Below are positions 16,908 through 24,915 of a DNA stretch of 64,000 nt, one piece after another. The position numbers and the translations under genes were made by a program. Source of the DNA: Streptosporangium sp. NBC_01756. Lineage in GTDB: Bacteria > Actinomycetota > Actinomycetes > Streptosporangiales > Streptosporangiaceae. The stretch covers positions 186,001 through 250,000 of the forward strand of contig NZ_CP109130.1 in NCBI RefSeq assembly GCF_035917975.1, written 5' to 3'. Each line of letters starts with the position of its first letter. Positions within the stretch are counted from its first letter, which is position 1. The notes beneath the pieces were generated by a model. That model was given only the letters and a program-made list of their open reading frames with translations, had not been told where the DNA came from and searched no databases.

Positions 16908-19586
16908 TCACCGCACGCGGGCCTGGGATGCCAGCGTGCCCCCGGCAGCGGCCTCCCATCCGGCCACCACCCGCGGGTGGGCGCCCGTGGCGCGCGTCAG
17001 CGGCACCCTCACGGTCATGGTGCCGCTCCCGGAGACGGTGACGACCCGGCTGCCCGCCGTACCCCGGTCATCGCGCACGTGCAGGTGGGCCCGACCGGCG
17101 CCCTTGGCGTGCAGCGTCACCTTCACGACGTCCCGGTCGCCCGCGGCGGAGGTGACCGATCCGCGCTGGGACGCCTTCGCCGCGGGACCGCCCGCGAGCG
17201 GAAGGCGGAGGCGGACCGCCTGCTCCAGCGACTGCGGCGAGTCCAGGCTGGACAGGCCGGTGTCGGGGATCACCGGGTCGGGCGGAGTGGTCGGCCGTCC
17301 CGCCGGAGGCCGGTATCCCGGCAGCGTCGCGACTCCCCATCGGTACGGGTCGCCCTGCACCCCGCCCCACGTCGACCAGCCGATCCGGGTCTGGCCGGTC
17401 TTGTCCTGGGTGTCGGAGTCGTACACCAGGATGTTCATCCCGAGATGCTCGGGATCGACGGCACCCGGTAGGACCTCCATCGGGACGGCCAGCTCCACCG
17501 CGTACCCTCCGGGGAAGACCTTCGAGGCCACCCGCGTGCCCGGAGCGGTCTCCGCGCCAGGGCCCTGCCGGTTGTCGGCGTCCCGCTCGAAGCACGGCGC
17601 CCCCTCGGCCGTCACCGGCAGCACCGCGGCCTTGAACGTCGTGGAGGTGTTCTCCGACGTGCCGCGCGGGTCGAAGGTCACCTCGACGGAGTCGGTGCGC
17701 CAGTGCCGTTTGCAGTCCGACGCGGGCAGGCGGGTGCCGGCCACGTCGTCCTTCACCTGGACCAGCAGGAACAGCGTGTCGTCCTGCCAGGTGATCTTGG
17801 CCGTGCCCGAGCAGTCCGCCGCCGACAAGCACGCGGCGCCCTCCCACAGACGGGAGATGTCCAGGGACGGGCCGGTGTACTCGCCCGCGCCCTCGGCGCC
17901 GTCGACGGCCGGCGCCGACGCGGCCTGCGGAATGGACGTCGCCGGGACCAGTTCGAGCGCGGGCCTGCTCACGCTGGACCCGTCCGCGCTGGTGGTGGTG
18001 ATGGTGTAGGTGTGGTCGCCGCCCTCGTTCGAGGTCTTCAGCGAGGCGTCGGAGTTGTCGACGGTGAACGGCACGGTCGTCGAGGCCCCGGCCGCCAGAC
18101 CGCGGTAGTCCGACTCGGCACGGTCGGCGGTGAAGCCTGCGGGCAGGTCCAGGCGTACGGTTCCGGACTGGGTGGTGTCACTCACGTTGGTGACCACGAC
18201 GTCCACCCGGCGGGAGCCGCCGGACGGGAGGGTGAGCACGGGCGGAACCAGGCCGCGCAGCTGCGGCACGTCGAGTTCCGCGGCCCATTTCTCGTACTGG
18301 CCGACCTGGGGAAGCAGCTGCTGCGTCCCTCGTACGGCCGGGCTGACCTCGACCTGCCTGTCGGTGTAGCCGCGGCCCCGTTCGGTGGTCAGCGTCGCCG
18401 CGACGCGTGCCCGGTCGCCCGGGACCGCGCTCCGCGGTGGCGTCACCGTGAACGTCGCCGATCCGGTCCGTCCCGGAGCCGGGCTGCCGAGCTCGCCGGC
18501 TCCGCTGACCTGCCAGCCCTCGGGGACGCGCAGGGCCGCAGCCGATCGGCCCAGCGGCTCGCGCGACGGTGCGGTCGCGGTGACCTCGACGGTGAACGGC
18601 GTCCCCGGGCGCACGTCGAACGTGCTGGGACGCAGGTCGAGCAGGGTGCCGAGCGGGACGGCGCCGGCTGCCCCGACCAGCGCGCCGTCGAGGATCGCCG
18701 TGGGCGCGGCGGCCGCGGCGGTGCCCGGCTCGGGGAACGGCACCCGCGAGTCCGCCTGGGTGAAGAAGTCGCAGCCGAGCTGGGCGGGGTCGGACGGCAC
18801 GTCGGGGAAGACGGCCCAGCCCTGGGAGGCGTACGCGCGCTGCGCGTCGCGCTCGATGGCCCCCCAGGTTCTGCCCTGGCTCCGGGAAGCGCGCCCGCTC
18901 CACACGCCGTACACGTTCTGCGCCGGGTTGCCGGGGCGGAACGTCGAGGCACAGTCGGGGCCGTTCTGGGAGGCGCCGCGCGCTCCGCCGAGGAGCAGGC
19001 GGGCGGGCGCGAAGGGGCGCAGCCCTTCACGGGTGATCTGCTCGGGGAACGCCTTGGGGTCGGCCGCAGCGTAGAACGCCTGAACGGCCAGCCGCGCCGC
19101 CTGCTGGTGGTTTCCGTGGTTGCCCGGGGAGGGGGCCGGATCCATGGTCAGCAGGACCTCGGGCCGGGTCTGGCGGACGATCCGTACAACCTTTCCGAGG
19201 GTGTCACCTCCCCAGACCTGGTCGGTCAGCGGGGCGCTCACCGTGTAGTAGAAGTCGACGTCGTCGAGGTTGAACACGTCCCGCACGCCGGCCTTGGCGA
19301 CAGCCGTACGCTCCTCGGCCTCCCGAAGCAGGCCGAGTGCCGGGCCTTCCTCCGGCCCGACGGCGTTGCCGCCTCCCTCGCCCCTGGTGACGGTGACGAC
19401 GCCGGTGGTGACGTCGTGGTCCTCGTTCCACTGTCCGAGCGTCGACAGGCTGAAGGCCTCGTCGTCGGGATGGGCGCCGACGAACAGCACATCGAGATCG
19501 GCGGGAGCCTTCTCGGCCGACGCGGGAAGGGCGGTGGGCACGAGGGCGAGTACGGACGCCAGCAGCAGTGTCAAGGGTGTGCGCAT
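16908..19586 (-). CDS. Secreted PIG-L/LmbE deacetylase with NEW3 and CBM9-like domains
   Basis: An 892-residue secreted protein, last in the sugar operon. Signal peptide MRTPLTLLLASVLALVPTALPASA. The zinc deacetylase (LmbE/PIG-L) domain has A38-HPDDE43 and the later HGNHQQAA histidines, about residues 32-290. Next come beta-sandwich NEW3-like repeats (PFTVEVTATAPS, RRVDVVVTNVSDTTQSGTVRL), then a CBM9-like sugar-binding domain starting near APAVDGAEGAGEYTGPS and including KITWQDDTLFLLVQVKDD. Family members remove acetyl groups from N-acetylglucosamine-containing compounds. GGAGG precedes ATG 19586, which is 14 bases after the permease stop. Likely substrate: an acetylated amino-sugar polymer outside the cell (inference). 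Confidence 0.88.
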   Translation of the reverse strand: MRTPLTLLLASVLALVPTALPASAEKAPADLDVLFVGAHPDDEAFSLSTLGQWNEDHDVTTGVVTVTRGEGGGNAVGPEEGPALGLLREAEERTAVAKAGVRDVFNLDDVDFYYTVSAPLTDQVWGGDTLGKVVRIVRQTRPEVLLTMDPAPSPGNHGNHQQAARLAVQAFYAAADPKAFPEQITREGLRPFAPARLLLGGARGASQNGPDCASTFRPGNPAQNVYGVWSGRASRSQGRTWGAIERDAQRAYASQGWAVFPDVPSDPAQLGCDFFTQADSRVPFPEPGTAAAAAPTAILDGALVGAAGAVPLGTLLDLRPSTFDVRPGTPFTVEVTATAPSREPLGRSAAALRVPEGWQVSGAGELGSPAPGRTGSATFTVTPPRSAVPGDRARVAATLTTERGRGYTDRQVEVSPAVRGTQQLLPQVGQYEKWAAELDVPQLRGLVPPVLTLPSGGSRRVDVVVTNVSDTTQSGTVRLDLPAGFTADRAESDYRGLAAGASTTVPFTVDNSDASLKTSNEGGDHTYTITTTSADGSSVSRPALELVPATSIPQAASAPAVDGAEGAGEYTGPSLDISRLWEGAACLSAADCSGTAKITWQDDTLFLLVQVKDDVAGTRLPASDCKRHWRTDSVEVTFDPRGTSENTSTTFKAAVLPVTAEGAPCFERDADNRQGPGAETAPGTRVASKVFPGGYAVELAVPMEVLPGAVDPEHLGMNILVYDSDTQDKTGQTRIGWSTWGGVQGDPYRWGVATLPGYRPPAGRPTTPPDPVIPDTGLSSLDSPQSLEQAVRLRLPLAGGPAAKASQRGSVTSAAGDRDVVKVTLHAKGAGRAHLHVRDDRGTAGSRVVTVSGSGTMTVRVPLTRATGAHPRVVAGWEAAAGGTLASQARVR

Positions 19587-19600
19587 GGAACCTCCGGGAG

Positions 19601-20428
19601 TTACTCGCGGACCGCCCCCTGGAGCAGTCCGCGGATGAAGTGACGCTGGAGGAACAGATAGAAGATCACAACCGGGGTTGCGACGATGACGGATCCGGCC
19701 GCGAGGAGAGTGAAGCCGGAGGTGTGCCGGCCCTGGAAGAAGGCCAGGCCCAGTGGCGCGGTGCGCAGCGACTCGCTGGTCACCATGATCAGTGGGATGA
19801 GGAACTCGTTCCACGTCCACATGAAGACCAGGACGGTCAGGGTGACGATGGCGGGCCGGGCCGGAGGCACCAGCACCTGCCACAGGATGCGCCAGACCGA
19901 GGCGCCGTCGATGCGGGCGGCCTCGACGATGGCGCGGTTGGCGGCGCGGAAGTAGGCCCGCATCCAGAAGGTGCCGAACGCCACCGACAGCGCCACCTGC
20001 GGCAGCGCGACCGACCAGAACGTGTCGATCATGCCGAGCGTGCGCAGGTCGAAGTAGAGCGGCACCGCGATGGCCTCGCTCGGCATCATGATCCCGAGCA
20101 GGAACAGGTAGAACAGCACGGACTGGCCGCGGAAGCGCATGGTGCCGAACGCGTACCCGCTCATGATCGACAACACGACGCTGACGACCACGACGAACAG
20201 CGACACCGCCAGGCTGCTCCGCAGGTAGGTGCCGAACCGCCCGATCTCCCAGGCCGCCCCGAAGTTGCCCACGTGCAGCCCGGCCACACTGAATCCCTGG
20301 CCGGCCGGACCTGCGCCGTCGTCGGGACTGAGCGCGGCCAGCACGATCGTCAGGATGGGGAACAGCGCGAACGCGGCGAACGCCGTCAGGATCACGTAGT
20401 TGGCCAGTCGCTCACCGCGTGAGATCAC
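19601..20428 (-). CDS. Carbohydrate ABC transporter permease (MalG type)
   Basis: A 275-residue inner-membrane permease of the CUT1 sugar ABC family. About six hydrophobic segments; the EAA loop that contacts the ATPase is EAARIDGASVWRILWQVLVP. The C-terminal MWTWNEFLIPLI is typical of MalG-like subunits. Its ATG overlaps the TGA of the first permease by four bases (ATGA), which implies translational coupling. No ATPase gene is present in the operon; actinomycete CUT1 systems usually share one MsiK-type ATPase encoded elsewhere. Confidence 0.95.
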   Translation of the reverse strand: MISRGERLANYVILTAFAAFALFPILTIVLAALSPDDGAGPAGQGFSVAGLHVGNFGAAWEIGRFGTYLRSSLAVSLFVVVVSVVLSIMSGYAFGTMRFRGQSVLFYLFLLGIMMPSEAIAVPLYFDLRTLGMIDTFWSVALPQVALSVAFGTFWMRAYFRAANRAIVEAARIDGASVWRILWQVLVPPARPAIVTLTVLVFMWTWNEFLIPLIMVTSESLRTAPLGLAFFQGRHTSGFTLLAAGSVIVATPVVIFYLFLQRHFIRGLLQGAVRE

Positions 20429-21306
20429 GACATGCCCCTGTCGGCGAAGCGGTTGATCACGAACGAGATCGCGAAGATGGCGACGGTCAGGGTGACGCCG
20501 ATCGCCGCCGCCGAGCCGACCTGGCCGAGCCCGAAGGCCCGATGGTAGATCTCATACGACGGCACCGAGGTCGAGTCACCGGGACCGCCTCGCGTGGTGA
20601 TGTACACCAGGTCGAACGTCCGCAGCGCGGCGATCACCGTCAGTGTCAGCGCCACCGCGATCTCCCCTCGCACCGAGGGTAGCGTGACCGCGAAGAACTC
20701 CCTGAGCGCACTCGCCCCGTCGAGCCGGGCCGCTTCGTACAGCTCCGTCGGGACGCGGCTCATCCCGGCCAGCAGCAGCACGGTCACCAGGCCGGTCTCG
20801 AACCACGTGCCGACAACGCCGACCGCGGGCAGCGCGAAGGTGTAGTCGCCCAGCCAGCCCCTCGTGAGCGAGTCGAGCCCGACCGCGCCGAGCAGGTCGT
20901 TGAGTGTGCCGTCCGGGGCGTACACGCGCCGCCAGGCGACGGCCACCACGACCATGGCGACCACCTGCGGCAGGAACACCACCGTACGGAAGAAGCCGAG
21001 CCCGCGCACCTTCGCGTGGTTGAGTATCGCGGCCAGTGTCAGCCCGATGGCCAGCGGCGCCAGCGCGTAGAACGCCATGAGGACCAGGGCGTGGCCGAAC
21101 GCGGCCCGCAACCCCTCGTCCGCGACGATCGCGGCGTAGTTGGCCAGTCCCACCCACCGGCCGAGGCTCAGCCCGTCCCAGTCGTACAGTGAAAGGTGCA
21201 CCGCGCGGCCGATCGGATAGAGCAGGAAGGCCGCGTAGACGAGGAAGGCCGGCAGCACGAAGAGATAGGCGACGCGGCGGGGCTCACCGGGAGGATGGCC
21301 GATCAT
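20425..21306 (-). CDS. Carbohydrate ABC transporter permease (MalF type)
   Basis: A 293-residue permease with six membrane segments, starting MIGHPPGEPRRVAYLFVLPA. EAA loop: YEAARLDGASALREFFAVTLP. FDLVYITTRGGPGDST is the usual MalF-like C-terminal signature. The start codon overlaps the binding-protein stop by four bases and its own stop overlaps the next permease start, so the three transport genes are translated as a chain. Confidence 0.95.
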   Translation of the reverse strand: MIGHPPGEPRRVAYLFVLPAFLVYAAFLLYPIGRAVHLSLYDWDGLSLGRWVGLANYAAIVADEGLRAAFGHALVLMAFYALAPLAIGLTLAAILNHAKVRGLGFFRTVVFLPQVVAMVVVAVAWRRVYAPDGTLNDLLGAVGLDSLTRGWLGDYTFALPAVGVVGTWFETGLVTVLLLAGMSRVPTELYEAARLDGASALREFFAVTLPSVRGEIAVALTLTVIAALRTFDLVYITTRGGPGDSTSVPSYEIYHRAFGLGQVGSAAAIGVTLTVAIFAISFVINRFADRGMS

Positions 21307-22706
21307 TCGTTGCTTTCCGCGAAGGCCTGGTAATCCTTCTCCAGGGTGGCCAGGAACTCCTGCGGAGTCGACTTCTCGGCCAGCAGGTCCTGCACCGCCG
21401 CACCCAGCGTGTCGGCGAAGGTCGGGGTGGCGTAGTCCAGGTAGGGAACCAGGCCGTCCTGCTTGGTGGCGGTGCCGAACGCCGTGAACATGTCCTGCTG
21501 CGCGCCGGCCTTCACGCTCTGCCGGTCGGTGTCGGCGATCGGCAGGAGGCCGTTGGCGGTGAGCACCTTCATGGCGTCGGCGTCGGCGATGAAGTCGAGG
21601 TACGCGGCCGCCGCGTCGGGATTGGGGCTCTTGGCGGTGATGGCGAACGGCAGGCCCGTGCCGCCGGTCGCGACGGGTGCGGCCGCTTCCGTGGTGCCGG
21701 GCGGGAGGATGAAGCCCAGGTCCTTGCCCATGGCCTTCTCCAGGTCGGCGATCAGCCAGGTGCCCCCGATCAGGAAGACCCCTTCGCCCTTGCTGAACGC
21801 CTGCCACGCCGGGTCGTAGCCTTGGCCGTTGAAGCCCTTGTTGAAGTAGCCCTTGTCGACCCAGTCCACGAGCTGCCCGGCGGCCCTGGTGTTCTCCGGC
21901 GTGTTCCATGAGGCGCCCTTGCGGCCGAAGGCCAGCTTGGTGATCTGATCGGCTGGGACGTGTCGTCCCTGCACGGTGCCGAAGACGTGGATGCCCGGCC
22001 ACTTGTCGAGGTTGCCCAGCTGTATCGGCACCTCGCCGGCGGCCTTGGCCTTGGCCAGCGCGGCCTGGAACTCCTCCCAGGTCTCCGGCGGCCGCAGGCC
22101 GAGCTTGGTCAGCTTGGCGGTGTTGTAGAGGATGCCGACGACCTCGCCGGCCTGGGGCAGGCCGTACAGGTTGCCCTCGCCGAAAACCTTGCCGTCGGCG
22201 CTGTAGCTCACGTACTGCAGGACCGACCGGGGATAGCGCTTCTTCCACCCGTACGCGTCGGCGTAGGCGTCCAGCGGGCGGAGGTGGCCGGCCTTGACGA
22301 ACGCGCCCATCTGGGGCCGGCCGTTGTTGGCCTGCACCACGTCCGGCGGCTCGTTGCCGCTCAGCGCCAGGCGCAGGGTGGTGTTGAGGTCGTCGAAGGA
22401 GCGCGACAGGCGTTTGAGTCTGATGTTGGGGTATTTCGCCTCGAACGCGGCGTTGAGCTGCTTCATCTGGGCGTCCTGCCCGCCGCGCACCTCCTGGTCC
22501 CAGATGGTGAGGGTCACGTTGCCGAGGGCCGCGGCGTCGGTGCGCACCGCCGAGGCGCCGGGTTGCGCCGGGGACGCCGCGGGCGGAGCCGCGGATCCGG
22601 GCGCGCACGCCGAGGCGGCGAGGGCGACGAGACCGGCGGCGATTGCGGCGCGGGTCCGGGCGTGCCGCGGGTTCCGCAGCCAGACCTTTCGCGTCGAGGC
22701 GATCAT
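21303..22706 (-). CDS. Sugar ABC transporter substrate-binding lipoprotein
   Basis: A 467-residue extracellular solute-binding protein of family 1. Lipobox LAASAC gives a lipid-anchored Cys after about residue 33. Typical segments are VTLTIWDQEVRGGQDAQMK at the mature N-terminus, NEPPDVVQANNGRPQMGAFV, LYGLPQAGEVVGILYNTAKL and GEGVFLIGGTWLIADLEKAMG. AAGGAG lies before ATG 22706. The five-base gap from the kinase stop makes it part of one operon. Ligand unknown; the neighbours (amino-sugar deacetylase, GH4 glycosidase) point to an oligosaccharide. Confidence 0.95.
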   Translation of the reverse strand: MIASTRKVWLRNPRHARTRAAIAAGLVALAASACAPGSAAPPAASPAQPGASAVRTDAAALGNVTLTIWDQEVRGGQDAQMKQLNAAFEAKYPNIRLKRLSRSFDDLNTTLRLALSGNEPPDVVQANNGRPQMGAFVKAGHLRPLDAYADAYGWKKRYPRSVLQYVSYSADGKVFGEGNLYGLPQAGEVVGILYNTAKLTKLGLRPPETWEEFQAALAKAKAAGEVPIQLGNLDKWPGIHVFGTVQGRHVPADQITKLAFGRKGASWNTPENTRAAGQLVDWVDKGYFNKGFNGQGYDPAWQAFSKGEGVFLIGGTWLIADLEKAMGKDLGFILPPGTTEAAAPVATGGTGLPFAITAKSPNPDAAAAYLDFIADADAMKVLTANGLLPIADTDRQSVKAGAQQDMFTAFGTATKQDGLVPYLDYATPTFADTLGAAVQDLLAEKSTPQEFLATLEKDYQAFAESNE

Positions 22707-22710
22707 GGTG

Positions 22711-23958
22711 TTACTCCTTCCGGGCGGGTACGCGGGTCTTGTCCGGGTCCTCGGTGCCGGTGACGGTGCCGCCGGTGACAGTGGCGCCGGTGACAGTGGC
22801 GCCGGCGGCCTTGACCGGTGGCTCCTTCGACCTCGGGGAGGCCGTTCCCAGGTCGGCGTACCGGGCGATGGTGGCCGCCGCCCGGTGCACCGCGCCCATC
22901 GGCACGGTGGGGACCAGCCTGTCGAGGAAGGTGTAGCGGCGGGCCAGCGAGTCGGCGTAGGCGCCGGCGTGACCGGCGGCCGCCCGCACCCCGTGCCACC
23001 AGTCGGCGATGTCCCCCCACCCCGGCGCGGCCAGCGATCCGCCGAACTGCTGTACCGCCAGCGCCGCGCAGACCTCGGCGAACGCGAGCCGGTCGGCCAG
23101 CGGCCAGCCGCAGAGGGTGCCGAGCACGATGCCCGCGCCGAAGACGTCCCCCGCACCGGTCGGATCGAGCGCCGTCACCCGAGGGGCGGGGACGAACGCC
23201 TCCTCGCCGGTCATGGAGTCGATGGCCATGGCGCCGTTGGCTCCATCGGTGACCACGGCGAGGGGAACCCGGTCGGCGAGCGTGTACAGCGCGTCGCGGG
23301 GGGTGTCGGTGCCGGTGTAGGCCATGGCCTCGACCGCGTTGGGCATGAACGCGTGGCAGACCGAGAGCTGGTCCAGCAGTTCCGGCGACCAGGTGCCCGA
23401 CGGATCCCAGCCCACGTCGGCGAAGAGGAGCGCGCCGTTCTGACGTGCCAGCTCGGCCCAGTTGCACGGGTCGGCTCCGCCGAGCGGCTCCTCGGCGGAG
23501 AGCGCCAGGATCACGGCCCTGGATCGCGGCGGGGAGCCGATCATCTCCGACGCCGGCATGGGAGCGGGATGGCCGTGGGTCACCATGCTGCGGTCGCGGT
23601 CGACGGCCATCGAGACGGTCACCGGCGAGTGCCAGTGCTCGAAGCGCCGCGATTTGGACAGGTCAACCGATTCCTGCTCCGCGAGCGTGCGCCAGCAGAA
23701 GTCGCCGTAGTCGTCGTCGCTGAACGCGGCGGCCAGCGAGGTGCGCAGCCCGAGCCTGCTGGTCGCGATGGCGAGGTTGGCGATCCCGCCCGGGCACGAG
23801 CCCATGCCCTCCGCCCACGCCTCGGTACCCGCGGCGGGCATCGCCGCCAGGCCGGTGAAAACGATGTCGAGGAAGACGGTGCCCGCCAGGAAGACATCGA
23901 ACTGCGGCCCTTCCGCGGTCCGCTGATCGGCGAGGGGGTCGTATGCCTGAACAGACAC
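22711..23958 (-). CDS. PfkB-family carbohydrate kinase
   Basis: A 415-residue ribokinase-like sugar kinase, first gene of the minus-strand sugar operon. The N-terminal GTVFLDIVFTGL and GSCPGGIANLAIATSRLGL form the sugar site; ALDPTGAGDVFGAGIVLG carries the catalytic Asp and anion hole (about residue 280). The C-terminus is longer than usual and ends in three ATVTG-like repeats encoded by 15-bp DNA repeats. GTG 23958 is preferred because GGAAGGA lies nine bases upstream; ATG 24003 has no ribosome site. It could phosphorylate the imported sugar so that the GH4 6-phosphoglycosidase can act, or the released monosaccharide. Confidence 0.87.
   Translation of the reverse strand: MSVQAYDPLADQRTAEGPQFDVFLAGTVFLDIVFTGLAAMPAAGTEAWAEGMGSCPGGIANLAIATSRLGLRTSLAAAFSDDDYGDFCWRTLAEQESVDLSKSRRFEHWHSPVTVSMAVDRDRSMVTHGHPAPMPASEMIGSPPRSRAVILALSAEEPLGGADPCNWAELARQNGALLFADVGWDPSGTWSPELLDQLSVCHAFMPNAVEAMAYTGTDTPRDALYTLADRVPLAVVTDGANGAMAIDSMTGEEAFVPAPRVTALDPTGAGDVFGAGIVLGTLCGWPLADRLAFAEVCAALAVQQFGGSLAAPGWGDIADWWHGVRAAAGHAGAYADSLARRYTFLDRLVPTVPMGAVHRAAATIARYADLGTASPRSKEPPVKAAGATVTGATVTGGTVTGTEDPDKTRVPARKE
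22756..22800 (-). repeat. Three tandem 15-bp repeats in the kinase gene
   Basis: Units at 22756-22770, 22771-22785 and 22786-22800. The last two are identical (gccggtgacagtggc) and the first differs at two or three bases. Being in frame, they add (A/G)TVTG pentapeptides to the kinase tail and probably vary in number between strains. Confidence 0.85.
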
Positions 23959-23995
23959 AGGGATGAGTCCTTCCTCAACAGACAGGTGTGCGTAA

Positions 23996-24069
23996 TTTTG
24001 CATGTTTGGGCTGGCATATCAAGGGTTTTATGCACGCGTATGATTAATTCTGCTCGTTTATGCGTAGAG
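23996..24069. promoter_or_regulatory. Divergent control region of the sugar locus with 30-bp-spaced repeats
   Basis: The 131-base gap between the kinase start and the DeoR start is A/T rich. TTTTGCATGT (23996), TTTTATGCAC (24026) and GTTTATGCGT (24056) recur with a period of exactly 30 bases, that is on one face of the helix. Spaced direct repeats are typical DeoR/GlpR operators. This is inference from pattern; the first copy is the weakest match. Confidence 0.45.
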
Positions 24070-24089
24070 ATGACTGATAGGATCCGGCT

Positions 24090-24848
24090 GTGCTTCAGCG
24101 CCTTCGGCATGCAGAGATCATGCGCCGAGTCCGCCTCTCAGGCGCCACCAGTGTCAGCGACCTCGCCGGACAACTCGGGGTGAGCCCGTCGACCATCCGC
24201 CGGGATCTCGAGGTGCTCGACCGCGACGGCACACTGAGGCGCGTGCGCGGGGGCGCGTGCGCCAGCGCCGACGCCGACGCCGACCTGCCCTTCGCCGAGG
24301 TGGCGGCCCTCGACGAGCAGGACAAGGAGGCCGTGGCCGTCCGCGCCGCGCAGCTCGTGCGCGACGGCGACGTGATCCTGCTCGACATCGGCACCACGAC
24401 GATGCGCCTGGCCCGCCGGCTTCGCGGCCGCCGCGTCACCGTGATCACCTCCAGCCTCGCCGTGTTCGATGTGCTGCGCAGCGATCCCGCGACCGAACTG
24501 CTGCTGCTCGGCGGCCTGGTTCGACGGACCTACCACTCACTGGTCGGCGTGCTGACCGAGGAGGCGCTGCGCCAGGTGTGCGCCGACCGTGTGTTCCTGG
24601 GCACCAGCGGCGTCCGGCCGGACGGCCAGCTTGTCGACAGCACGCTCGCCGAGGTACCGGTGAAGCGCGCCATGATCGCGGCGGCGGGGCAGGTGGTGCT
24701 GCTGGCCGACCGGCACAAGTTCCCCGGCACCGGTGCCCTGCGGGTGTGCGGCCCCGAGGACGTCGACGTCATCGTCACGAACGAGGGCGCCGACGAGACG
24801 ACGCTGCGCAACTGCGCGGCAACGGGCGCGGAGGTGCTGATCGCGTGA
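24090..24848 (+). CDS. DeoR/GlpR-family sugar operon repressor
   Basis: A 252-residue repressor: N-terminal DeoR helix-turn-helix (RRVRLSGATSVSDLAGQLGVSPSTIRRDLEVLDRDGTLRRVRGG, residues 11-55) and a sugar-phosphate-sensing isomerase-like domain with DIGTTTMRLARRL, ELLLLGGLVRRTYHSLVG, FLGTSGVRPDG and LLADRHKFPG. It diverges from the kinase/ABC operon and precedes the GH4 gene by 67 bases on the same strand. It probably represses both units until a phosphorylated sugar, perhaps the kinase product, accumulates. Confidence 0.92.
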   Translation: MLQRLRHAEIMRRVRLSGATSVSDLAGQLGVSPSTIRRDLEVLDRDGTLRRVRGGACASADADADLPFAEVAALDEQDKEAVAVRAAQLVRDGDVILLDIGTTTMRLARRLRGRRVTVITSSLAVFDVLRSDPATELLLLGGLVRRTYHSLVGVLTEEALRQVCADRVFLGTSGVRPDGQLVDSTLAEVPVKRAMIAAAGQVVLLADRHKFPGTGALRVCGPEDVDVIVTNEGADETTLRNCAATGAEVLIA

Positions 24849-24915
24849 GCTCCGCCCGCACGGCAAGGGCCGGCGAGGAAACCGGGACGGATATCGGGAA
24901 AGGGAGGGGGCCGCG

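Noticed and set aside
22756..22800. Possible CRISPR-like or minisatellite array in the sugar kinase gene
   Set aside because: Only three 15-bp in-frame units without spacers; an ordinary coding microsatellite.
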